This document shows positions 8,069-15,268 of a stretch of DNA of 64,000 bases, in pieces (position 1 is the stretch's first letter; each line of letters starts with the position of its first letter). Both the position numbers and the translations under genes were made by a program. Below the pieces are notes generated by a model that did not search any database, was not told the origin of the DNA, and worked only from the letters and a program-made list of their open reading frames with translations. Source of the DNA: JBFMCC01 sp037445635 (GTDB taxonomy: Bacteria; Chloroflexota; Anaerolineae; Anaerolineales; Villigracilaceae). The DNA is taken from contig JBBIKC010000015.1 in assembly GCA_037445635.1 (NCBI GenBank), positions 1-64,000 on the forward strand, in the 5' to 3' direction.

Positions 8069-9232
8069 TCACCTCGATTGGGGTTGCGGTTCGAGCGGAC
8101 AGGCGGCCTGCGCGATCACCGGCGCAAGAAGCTCCGCGAAGCGCCGCTCGCCCGCGGGAGAGCGATGAAGGGATGGATTGAGAAATTCATTGGGGGGTAT
8201 TGTATTCCAAAAGTCGCGGAATTCGTAACCCCGGGCGGAGGTATATTCCGCAATGGCCGCGCGGTAGGCATCATATGCCCAGCGGGGATAGTTGTTGTTG
8301 TAACGCAGGCCGCTGTTCTTGCCCGTCGCGACGAAGATCGGTTCGTTGACGACGATGAAGGGAACCTCCCCAGCGATTTGAACCGCGGCGGCTATGTCGT
8401 TCAGAGTCAACGCGTCGAGCAGGCGGGATAGTTCCTGCGAAGAGGCAACATCGAAATAGGCAACGCTGCGCGGCACGTCCGGACTGACCGGTTGAGGGTT
8501 GACAGGAGTACGGGTTACGTGAAAGTCTATGCCGGTCGCAGACCAGAGGAGGCCGTAGAGTTGGGCGCGGACGATTTTGTTCAGCCGGGCGCGCTGACCG
8601 ACGATAGTCCTGTCCCAGAAGGACGGCGAGTCCAAACGCCGCGCCAGCCAGGGGAGGTCGAGATCGTAGCGATCCATCAGACGCAAGGCCCGGTCTGCGT
8701 GCGGGCGGAGGAATTCCATTTCGATGTTCTGCCGGTCGAACGTGGACAGGGTCACCAGCCACAGAACTTCGTCAGGCTGATATTTCATGGCCTCGTCCAA
8801 AATCAGCAGGTCGCGAAACGAGAACGGCCATGGAAACGCCAGGTTGTAGGCGCGGATGCGGCGTCCGCCGCATGTTTGCAGGGCGAGGCGGTTGATCTGC
8901 TCGGCGAGATTCTCGTCCGCGGGAAGATGACCGCCCCAGGTGGCCGAGTCGCCCAGCAGGATGAGGCGGAATTCATCGGCGGGCTTTTCGCCGTTCGCGA
9001 TGACGTGAGATCCGAACATGGCGTCGAAGTCCTCGAATAAGGGCGCGTTATAACCGACGCCGTAAAACGCGGGTTGCTGTTCGTAAGGGAAGCGCAGGCG
9101 TCCAGGCAGGAGACGGTTGTATAACGTGATTCGTCCGACCGCGGGGCTCGAAACGGCAAACGCAATATTGGCAATGGCGAACAATACGATTGCCTTAATC
9201 AGAACCCGCCACGGATTGACGCTGGCGCGCAT
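8069..9232 (-). CDS. SGNH-fold membrane-anchored acyl transfer protein (DltD/AlgX-like)
   Basis: This 387-residue protein has one N-terminal membrane anchor (residues 8-27) and an extracytoplasmic SGNH-like domain. The nucleophile block is LILLGDSATWGG (Ser96) and the C-terminal histidine block is FLNPSLHRSPAGERR. The Asp usually three residues before the His is not obvious. In the Dlt and alginate systems such proteins pass the acyl group from the MBOAT protein to the envelope polymer. The start at 9232 was chosen because the frame upstream overlaps the MBOAT gene; the MBOAT stop codon lies two bases before this ATG. Confidence 0.83.
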   Translation of the reverse strand: MRASVNPWRVLIKAIVLFAIANIAFAVSSPAVGRITLYNRLLPGRLRFPYEQQPAFYGVGYNAPLFEDFDAMFGSHVIANGEKPADEFRLILLGDSATWGGHLPADENLAEQINRLALQTCGGRRIRAYNLAFPWPFSFRDLLILDEAMKYQPDEVLWLVTLSTFDRQNIEMEFLRPHADRALRLMDRYDLDLPWLARRLDSPSFWDRTIVGQRARLNKIVRAQLYGLLWSATGIDFHVTRTPVNPQPVSPDVPRSVAYFDVASSQELSRLLDALTLNDIAAAVQIAGEVPFIVVNEPIFVATGKNSGLRYNNNYPRWAYDAYRAAIAEYTSARGYEFRDFWNTIPPNEFLNPSLHRSPAGERRFAELLAPVIAQAACPLEPQPQSR

Positions 9233-9234
9233 GC

Positions 9235-10656
9235 TCAGGATACCCCCAGCAGTTTCAGCAACGCCAGCCAGGAGGCCCGAGGCGTTGACAGTGCAAAGAA
9301 GACCCATCCCAGGGCGACGAAGTGGAACGTCAGCAAAACCCCCGCGCCGTTGATCGCGGCGCTCCCAGGGCGCGCCGAAGTCCAGGCGGGCATGCGTCCG
9401 CGCACAAAATCGCTCCAGCGGTTGTGGATGAAAAGGCCCAGACCATGCCAGCCTCCCCACAGGACGAAATTCCAGGTGATGCCGTGCCACAGGCCAATCA
9501 GCGCCATCGTGCTCAATTGCGAGAGGAGGATCATGGACCAAACCGGGAGAGGATGCTGCGCGGCGCGCATCGAACGCGTCAGCGGATTGAAAAAGTAGGA
9601 ACGGAACCACTGAGTCAGGGTCATGTGCCAGGAGTTCCAGAATTGCGTCAGGCTGGGCTTGAGGTAGGGCGCGGCAAAATTTTCAGGCAATCGGATCCCC
9701 ATCAGGCGGCCCATGCCGATGGCGATATCGGTGTATCCGCTGAAGTCAAAATAGATGCGAAAGGCATAGGCATACAAGAAAAGCCAGAGCCAGCCCCCGG
9801 TCCGCGTTTGAACGGCCAGCGCGTCCGTGATAGAGACGACAGCCAGCAGGTCGGCCAGCACGAATTTTTTGAACAGGCCCATCGTCAGGCGCTTTCCGGC
9901 ATGAAGCCAGTCGTCGTTCGTCAAGGCCGGTGGCGAGCGCAGGTCAGAGATAAAACGCTCCAGACGGTCAATCGGCCCGGCGGTGAAGGCTGGGAAGAAA
10001 ATGACGTAATTGACATACTCCGCCAGTCCCACCGCAGGCAGGCGTCCCGTTTGGCGATCTCGAATGGTATGGATCAAACGAAACGCGAGATAGGAATAAC
10101 CCATCCAGGCAAAGGCGACAGTCGCATCCGCGGCGAGGGAACGTCCGCGCCAGGCAGAGACCGCCGAGAGTACATTCCCCGCCAAATGCGGCGTCTTCAA
10201 GAAAACAAAAACAGCCAGAATGCCAAACAATAACAGCGTTCGAAAAAGGCGCGCGCCGCCCTGAAAATAACCGATTACGCAAACCAGCAAAAACACCCCC
10301 GCGATGGCAAGCCCTGCAAAAAGAGGCAGGGGTAAAAATTCAGTAAAAATTTGAAGGGAGGGGATAAACCGATCCAAATCCACGAGAAGGACGACGCCGC
10401 CCAAAACCAATCCGGCCGGGAGATTCTCGCGCCAGCCGCGCGCCTCGGGCGGAGCAGTCAACACCCAGGCCAGGACTGTGACCGCGAGAGTTGCGAACGG
10501 AATCCAAAACGCCAGCGACGGGATTGCCTCGTTCCCCGGCTGGAGCCAGAAGACGACCGCCGCGCTGAGAGCCAGCAGGATCAGACCGCGGCCTCGGCGG
10601 AACGAACCTCCCAGCATGGCCAGGCCGATCAGAACCAGGATTTCGGCAACGGACAT
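9235..10656 (-). CDS. MBOAT family membrane O-acyltransferase (DltB-like)
   Basis: This 473-residue polytopic protein has the MBOAT core: NYVIFFPAFTAGPIDR, IYFDFSGYTDIAIGMGRLMG, FWNSWHMTLTQWFRSYFF (His344) and the catalytic histidine in LIGLWHGITWNFVLWGGWHG (His391). DltB-type MBOATs take an acyl group from a cytosolic carrier protein and deliver it across the membrane. Its ATG directly follows the stop of the 42-residue DltX-like ORF with no intervening base. The SGNH partner follows after two bases. This MBOAT plus SGNH plus carrier plus ligase order is the hallmark of envelope acylation systems. Confidence 0.92.
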   Translation of the reverse strand: MSVAEILVLIGLAMLGGSFRRGRGLILLALSAAVVFWLQPGNEAIPSLAFWIPFATLAVTVLAWVLTAPPEARGWRENLPAGLVLGGVVLLVDLDRFIPSLQIFTEFLPLPLFAGLAIAGVFLLVCVIGYFQGGARLFRTLLLFGILAVFVFLKTPHLAGNVLSAVSAWRGRSLAADATVAFAWMGYSYLAFRLIHTIRDRQTGRLPAVGLAEYVNYVIFFPAFTAGPIDRLERFISDLRSPPALTNDDWLHAGKRLTMGLFKKFVLADLLAVVSITDALAVQTRTGGWLWLFLYAYAFRIYFDFSGYTDIAIGMGRLMGIRLPENFAAPYLKPSLTQFWNSWHMTLTQWFRSYFFNPLTRSMRAAQHPLPVWSMILLSQLSTMALIGLWHGITWNFVLWGGWHGLGLFIHNRWSDFVRGRMPAWTSARPGSAAINGAGVLLTFHFVALGWVFFALSTPRASWLALLKLLGVS

Positions 10657-10785
10657 CTAGAAACCCTGATAGATCCATGCAGGCGAAACATCCGCAGTAA
10701 AGACGACCAGCGCGATCATCACGAGCGCAAGCAGGAGCGCCAGCAGGTTTTCGTACGAGAACAACCACCCGGCAATCTTTCTCAT
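10657..10785 (-). CDS. DltX-like microprotein with C-terminal WIYQGF motif
   Basis: This 42-residue ORF lies between prfB and the MBOAT gene and is too short for most gene callers. It begins MRKIAGWLFSYENLL, has one hydrophobic helix (about residues 13-30) and ends in AWIYQGF. DltX of D-alanylation operons is a single-pass peptide of similar size whose extreme C-terminus is an aromatic motif centred on Ile-Tyr (FIYNEF in firmicutes, from memory). The spacing of Trp/Phe, Ile, Tyr and terminal Phe is kept here. An AGGTGG site precedes the ATG at 10785 by five bases; an adjacent ATG at 10788 would add one Met. The TAG stop abuts the MBOAT ATG. Confidence 0.8.
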   Translation of the reverse strand: MRKIAGWLFSYENLLALLLALVMIALVVFTADVSPAWIYQGF

Positions 10786-10794
10786 CATATCCAC

Positions 10795-11881
10795 CTACCT
10801 CACGCTCTGTTTCAGGAACGCTTCCATGAATCCATCCAGATCCCCATCCAACACCGACTGCGTATTACCCGTCTCGAACTCGGTGCGGTGATCCTTCACC
10901 ATCTGGTAGGGATGCAGCACATACGAGCGAATCTGACTGCCCCACTCGGCCTTGGTGTAATCGCCCTTCAAGATCGCAATCTCCTCGTCCTTTTTGGCCT
11001 GCTGAAGCTGGAAGAGACGCGCCCGCAACACGCTCAGGGCGCTTTCGCGGTTCTGGGTCTGCGAGCGCTCGTTCTGGCAGGTGACCACAATTCCCGTGGG
11101 GATATGCGTGATGCGGACGGCAGTGGAGTTCTTCTGGACGTTCTGCCCGCCCGCGCCGGACGAACGGAAGACGTCAACCTTCAAATCATTCGGGTCAATC
11201 TGGACCTCGGAACTGTCCAGCGTGATCTGGGGCAGGACCTCCACCAGCGCGAAGGACGTGTGCCGCCGATGCGCCGCGTCGAACGGCGAGAGCCGCACAA
11301 GACGATGCACGCCCTTCTCGGAACGCAGATAGCCGTAGGCATACTTTCCGTTGACCGCAATCGTCACGGACTTGATGCCCGCTTCCTCGCCTTCGGTCGT
11401 ATCAAGGATCTCCGTCTCGAAGCCGCGCGCTTCCGCCCAGCGCAGGTACATGCGCTCGAGCATGGCGGCCCAGTCCTGCGAATCGGTGCCGCCCGCCCCG
11501 GCGTGAATGGCGAGAATGGCATCGTCGTCGTCGTACGGACCGGAGAGCATGGCCGCGAAGGCGCGCTTTTCAGCCTCCGCCTCGATCGCCGCGATCTCCG
11601 CCTCCAGGTCCGCGCGCAGACTCTCGTCATCCAGCGCGGCCAGTTCGTGCGCGTCGCGCAAGCGGCGCTGGAAAATGTGCCAGCCTTCCACTTCGTCGCG
11701 CAGAGATGCGGCCTGTTTACTCACGCGCTGCGCCATCTGTGAATCATTCCAGAAATCGGGCGCGGCGATCTGTTTTTCTAATTCAGCCAGTTGGGATTCT
11801 TTCGCGGCGAAGTCAAAGACGCTCCAATATCTGAGCGACCGTCTCCCCCACCGCGTTCACACGATTCAACAAATCCTGCAT
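10795..11881 (-). CDS. prfB: peptide chain release factor 2 with programmed +1 frameshift
   Basis: RF2 reads UAA/UGA. The first 22 codons run from ATG at 11881 (GGAGG four bases upstream) to CTT, then an in-frame TGA (11815-11813). A +1 slip at CTTTGAC (11818-11812) joins the main frame beginning DFAAKESQLAE, giving 361 residues, close to the E. coli length. A GGAG stimulatory site lies three bases before CTT, as in the classic autoregulatory site. The SPF tripeptide (residues 198-200) and the GGQ motif (244-246) are intact. Its stop is immediately before the DltX-like gene, so read-through from prfB may feed the acylation operon. Confidence 0.95.
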
Positions 11882-11914
11882 GGTTCCTCCAAAGCGCGGC
11901 GACTCACGCCGCCG

Positions 11915-12823
11915 CTACGAATTCAAGATCCCATCCACGAAAGCATCAGGATCGAAAGGCTGCAAATCATCTGCTTTCTCGCCCAGTCCCGCGAAAAGAA
12001 TGGGCAGGCCGAGTTCGCGCTGGATGGCAAACGCCATGCCGCCGCGCGCCGACGAATCCAATTTCGATAATATCACACCGGTCACGCCGACGGATTCCTT
12101 GAACGAACGCGCCTGATGCAGGGCGTTCTGCCCGGTGGTCGCGTCCAACACCAGCCACACCGCGTGCGGCGCGCCCGCCAGCGCCTTGCCGACTACACGA
12201 TGCACCTTCTTCAACTCCTCCATCAGGTTCATCCGTGTATGCAGGCGGCCGGCCGTATCGATCAGGATGAAGTCCACGCCGCGCGCAACGCCGGATTGGA
12301 CCGCGTTGAACGCCGCCGCGCCCGGATCCGATTCCGGCGCGCCCGCCACCACCGGGACCTTCAGCCGGTCGCCCCAAACCTGGAGCTGGTCCACGGCCGC
12401 GGCGCGGAACGTATCCGCGGCGCCGAAGAGCACGGTCTTGCCCTCGGCGAGGAATCGCCGGCCGAGTTTCGCGGCGGTGGTGGTCTTGCCCGATCCGTTG
12501 ACGCCGACCAGCAGGATGACCGACGGCCGCGCGGAAAAATCGAGGGCGGGAGGAACATCGAGGCGGGCGCGCAGTTCGCCTCGGAGGGCGGAGTCCAGTT
12601 CGCTGGCGCGCGTCAGGCCCGAGGTCCGCGCGACGCGCTGAAGAGCCTGGATGATCTCGGCGGTTGTCTCGATCCCAACGTCCGCCTGGACGAGCAGCGC
12701 CTCCAGATCTTCCCAGGTGTGGGACGTGATCTCCGTCACGCCCAACAGCCCGGCCAGACGCCCAAAGGCCGCCCTGCCGGACTTCGAGAGGCCCCTGCGC
12801 CACCGCGAAAGAACGTCGGACAT
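11915..12823 (-). CDS. ftsY: signal recognition particle receptor FtsY
   Basis: This 302-residue SRP GTPase lacks the long acidic A domain of E. coli FtsY, as in many other bacteria. The N-domain helices (residues 1-85) precede the G domain: P-loop VGVNGSGKTTTAAKLG, DTFRAAAVDQL, DTAGRLHTRMNLMEEL, and TGVILSKLDSSARGGMAFAI, then GLGEKADDLQPFDPDAFV at the end. It docks Ffh-ribosome complexes at the membrane. A TATAAT box reads on the minus strand at 12837-12832, so the transcript may be nearly leaderless. prfB follows 33 bp downstream. Confidence 0.95.
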   Translation of the reverse strand: MSDVLSRWRRGLSKSGRAAFGRLAGLLGVTEITSHTWEDLEALLVQADVGIETTAEIIQALQRVARTSGLTRASELDSALRGELRARLDVPPALDFSARPSVILLVGVNGSGKTTTAAKLGRRFLAEGKTVLFGAADTFRAAAVDQLQVWGDRLKVPVVAGAPESDPGAAAFNAVQSGVARGVDFILIDTAGRLHTRMNLMEELKKVHRVVGKALAGAPHAVWLVLDATTGQNALHQARSFKESVGVTGVILSKLDSSARGGMAFAIQRELGLPILFAGLGEKADDLQPFDPDAFVDGILNS

Positions 12824-12927
12824 GGGCCGTAATTATAGCACGCGAGCCGCGCGGGATTTTTGTGTTATACTCCCGTCGCTTGAATTGGCCGTCTCCACGA
12901 ACCAATCCCATCCGCGACTCGATACGA

Positions 12928-13494
12928 ATGAAGCCAAGATTTCTCCAAACGACTCTGCTCATCGCGCTGCTTGCCGGCTGCGCCCCCGCCTCGACCTCGA
13001 CGCCCGACACCGCTTCAACCGCGGTGAGCATGGCCCTGACCATGGTGGAGCAAACCCGGGCCGCCCAGCCCACGTTCACACCCGTCCCCACCGAAACGCC
13101 CGCGCCGCCAACATCCACCCCAACGCCGGTGGTGGTCGCGACCGCGCTTCCAACCAGCACGCCGACCCTCTCCGCCAGCGACTGCAATCATCCGCTGGGA
13201 TCGTGGGAAGGGCCCTCGACCACTTTCATCCTGGATAACGATACGAAAGAAAATATTGTCCTGTCGTTGTCTGTGGTGACCAAGCAGGGCGAGTGCGGCT
13301 ATATGGGATGGAGTTACAAGAAATCCATATCCGTCACCGTGCCGTTCGGCTGTTATTATGCCTTCGCCTACGTGGGCAATAAGAACACGGTGAGCGGATC
13401 GTTCTGCGCCAACTCCGGCAACTGGTCCATTGTGGTTAAAAACGATCGAATCGTGGCGCAAGGCTCCTGCTATTCCTCCGGGGGAGGGTGTTGA
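12928..13494 (+). CDS. small lipoprotein with Thr/Pro linker and GECGY/GCYYAFA domain
   Basis: This 188-residue protein has a signal peptide and lipobox (LLAGC near residue 19), a Thr/Pro-rich spacer (about 30-85) and a compact C-terminal domain with conserved cysteines (GECGYMGWSYKK, PFGCYYAFAYV, FCANSG and a Cys-ending tail). The start at 12928 places the signal peptide correctly; the frame extends upstream without meaning. It is a paralogue of the lipoprotein at 14604-15197, which shares GECGY, GCYYAYA and the Trp-containing end strand. Function unknown; likely displayed on the outside of the membrane. Confidence 0.85.
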   Translation: MKPRFLQTTLLIALLAGCAPASTSTPDTASTAVSMALTMVEQTRAAQPTFTPVPTETPAPPTSTPTPVVVATALPTSTPTLSASDCNHPLGSWEGPSTTFILDNDTKENIVLSLSVVTKQGECGYMGWSYKKSISVTVPFGCYYAFAYVGNKNTVSGSFCANSGNWSIVVKNDRIVAQGSCYSSGGGC

Positions 13495-13583
13495 CGCAGT
13501 GCACAGGCAGGTTCAACTGCGTCGTATGGATTTGCGGGTTGACCGCGTCAGGGAAATAAATCTAATCGAAAAGGTGTAACAAG

Positions 13584-13934
13584 ATGATTGACGAACCCAT
13601 CCACGTAACCGATGCCGCATTCGAGCAAACGGTTTTGAAATCCGAAATTCCCGTCATTGTTGATTTCTGGGCGCCCTGGTGTGGACCGTGCAGGATGGTC
13701 GCGCCGACCCTGGATAAGCTGGCGAAGGAATACGCCGGGAAACTTCTGGTCGCCAAAGTGAATACCGACGAGAATCCTGAATGGGCCATGAAATACGGGG
13801 TGCAGGGGATTCCCACCATGTTGTTCGTGGCCGGCGGGAAACTGGTCCACCGCCAGGTGGGCGCCCTGCCCGAACGCATGTTGCGCGACGTTCTCGCTCA
13901 ATTCATGGAAGTCGTCGGGCAGTCGCAGAATTGA
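13584..13934 (+). CDS. thioredoxin
   Basis: This 116-residue thioredoxin has the usual length and the active site FWAPWCGPCRMVAPTLDKLA (CGPC), followed by VNTDENPEWAMKYGVQGIPTMLFV with the cis-proline. No signal peptide is visible, so it acts in the cytoplasm as a disulfide reductant. An AAGGTG sequence precedes the ATG. It sits between two cysteine-containing lipoprotein genes, with only three bases to the next one, so it is co-transcribed with them. It is not the main trx operon by context, so no gene symbol is given. Confidence 0.93.
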   Translation: MIDEPIHVTDAAFEQTVLKSEIPVIVDFWAPWCGPCRMVAPTLDKLAKEYAGKLLVAKVNTDENPEWAMKYGVQGIPTMLFVAGGKLVHRQVGALPERMLRDVLAQFMEVVGQSQN

Positions 13935-13937
13935 TAG

Positions 13938-14558
13938 ATGCACGAGACGGTCGCCTTGAAGTGGTGGCGCTGGAACGGGGTGATCCTTGCACTCATCCTG
14001 GGTGCATGCAATGTGACATTGCCGCTGCCGGCCTTCGCCCCAACCGCCGGGGCCCAGGCGACCGTTGTCTCTCCCGCATTTACGGCAACTGAGCAGCCGC
14101 CCCCCACACAGACTCAGTCACCCACACAGACTCCGCGGCCGACCGCGACCAGCGCGCCGATTACAGCCACGGCAGAGGCTTCGCCCACCCCCACAGTCAC
14201 TTCGACAGAGTCCAGCGCGGCACCCACCGCTACGAGCGCAGCGGTCTCTGCCACACCGACCGAGACGCTTCATCCCCGTTTCTACGGGACACAGCCGCCG
14301 GACGTGCCTTTCGCCAAAATGCAGCTGGCGAACAAGTCGAAGGCGGAGGTGTACGTCTCGCTTCAATGCACGACGGACGATGGGCGCCTGATCATTTTGG
14401 AATATCCCGTCTACGGCGTAATGAAAGTCTCCGCGCCCATCGGCGACTACGTGTATGTGGCCTGGGTCGGCGGGAGGAAGTTCACCGGCCGGTTTACGTT
14501 GACCAGGGCGGGAAATGTTGTGATACGATTCTACAAAGATAAAGTGATTGCCAATTGA
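13938..14558 (+). CDS. lipoprotein with Thr/Pro/Ala-rich linker
   Basis: This 206-residue protein has a signal peptide followed by lipobox LILGAC (near residue 27), a roughly 80-residue Thr/Pro/Ser/Ala linker and a C-terminal beta domain (PPDVPFAKMQLANKSKAEVYVSLQCTTDDG, then APIGDYVYVAWVGG). The C-terminal domain has the same strand pattern as the two flanking lipoproteins (a glycine-aromatic turn followed by Y-x-Y/A) but lacks their cysteines. It starts three bases after the thioredoxin stop. Function unknown. Confidence 0.82.
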   Translation: MHETVALKWWRWNGVILALILGACNVTLPLPAFAPTAGAQATVVSPAFTATEQPPPTQTQSPTQTPRPTATSAPITATAEASPTPTVTSTESSAAPTATSAAVSATPTETLHPRFYGTQPPDVPFAKMQLANKSKAEVYVSLQCTTDDGRLIILEYPVYGVMKVSAPIGDYVYVAWVGGRKFTGRFTLTRAGNVVIRFYKDKVIAN

Positions 14559-14603
14559 CCTGATTCGTCAGACCGCCCGGAAACTATAAGCATGGAGAGA
14601 AAA

Positions 14604-15197
14604 ATGAAAAAACTGATATTCGTCAGCATGGTGGCCGTGTTATTGCTGGTCGCCTGCGGCCCGGAGCCGACACCCACGCCGGATGTGATGGGCACCGCGA
14701 TGGCGATGGCTCTTACCATGGGCGCAGAGACCCAGGCCGCCATCCCCACCGCGACGCCCGTCCCGCCAACCGAGACGCCCACCGAAACGCCAACACCCAG
14801 CCAGACGCCGGTCCCGCTTCCGACTCAGCCTGGTGGAACTTTTCCGGCAAGTACACCGACCAGTTCCAGCAACATTGATCCGTGCGACGGGCCGATGTCG
14901 AAGGAACCTACCGGCCCCAAATTTACCGCGGCGATCAAGAACGAGAACAAAGCATCAGCCAACCTTTCGTTGTGGCTGGCCAAGACTCCTTTTGGAGAAT
15001 GCGGTTATAGAGGATTCAGCCTCGGGAAGAACGATACGATCACAGTCACCCTTCCTCAAGGTTGTTACTACGCATACGCTTGGATCAACGACCCCAAGAA
15101 GCCGTCCACCGCGCAGGGCGGCCCCCTATGTGTGAATAACTCCGACAAGTGGACCTTCGTCATCCGAAGCGAGACCATCATCCTCAACCCGCCCTAA
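14604..15197 (+). CDS. lipoprotein, paralogue of the 12928 lipoprotein
   Basis: This 197-residue protein begins MKKLIFVSMVAVLLLVACG (lipobox LVAC). An alternative ATG four codons upstream is less likely, because GGAGAG sits just before the chosen start. After the lipobox comes PEPTPTPDVMGTAMAMALTMGAETQAA, almost the same as the corresponding segment of the first lipoprotein, then a Thr/Pro linker, then the GECGYRGFSLGKNDTITVTLPQ and GCYYAYAWIND domain. The paired cysteines suggest a disulfide in the folded domain. A terminator follows, closing this four-gene cluster. Confidence 0.84.
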   Translation: MKKLIFVSMVAVLLLVACGPEPTPTPDVMGTAMAMALTMGAETQAAIPTATPVPPTETPTETPTPSQTPVPLPTQPGGTFPASTPTSSSNIDPCDGPMSKEPTGPKFTAAIKNENKASANLSLWLAKTPFGECGYRGFSLGKNDTITVTLPQGCYYAYAWINDPKKPSTAQGGPLCVNNSDKWTFVIRSETIILNPP

Positions 15198-15218
15198 AAC
15201 AATCCGCCGGTCGAACAG

Positions 15219-15252
15219 AAAACGAGACGCGGCCGAACGCGCGTCTCGTTTT
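15219..15252. terminator. convergent intrinsic terminator
   Basis: AAAACGAGACGC (15219-15230) pairs with GCGTCTCGTTTT (15241-15252) with a 10-base loop. T and A runs on both sides serve the lipoprotein cluster and the convergent murA gene. Confidence 0.88.
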
Positions 15253-15268
15253 TATTTCCGATTGAACA

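Noticed and set aside
10657..10785. Treating the ORF as the N-terminal part of the MBOAT gene
   Set aside because: It ends in a TAG stop immediately before the MBOAT ATG, and the frames are separate products.
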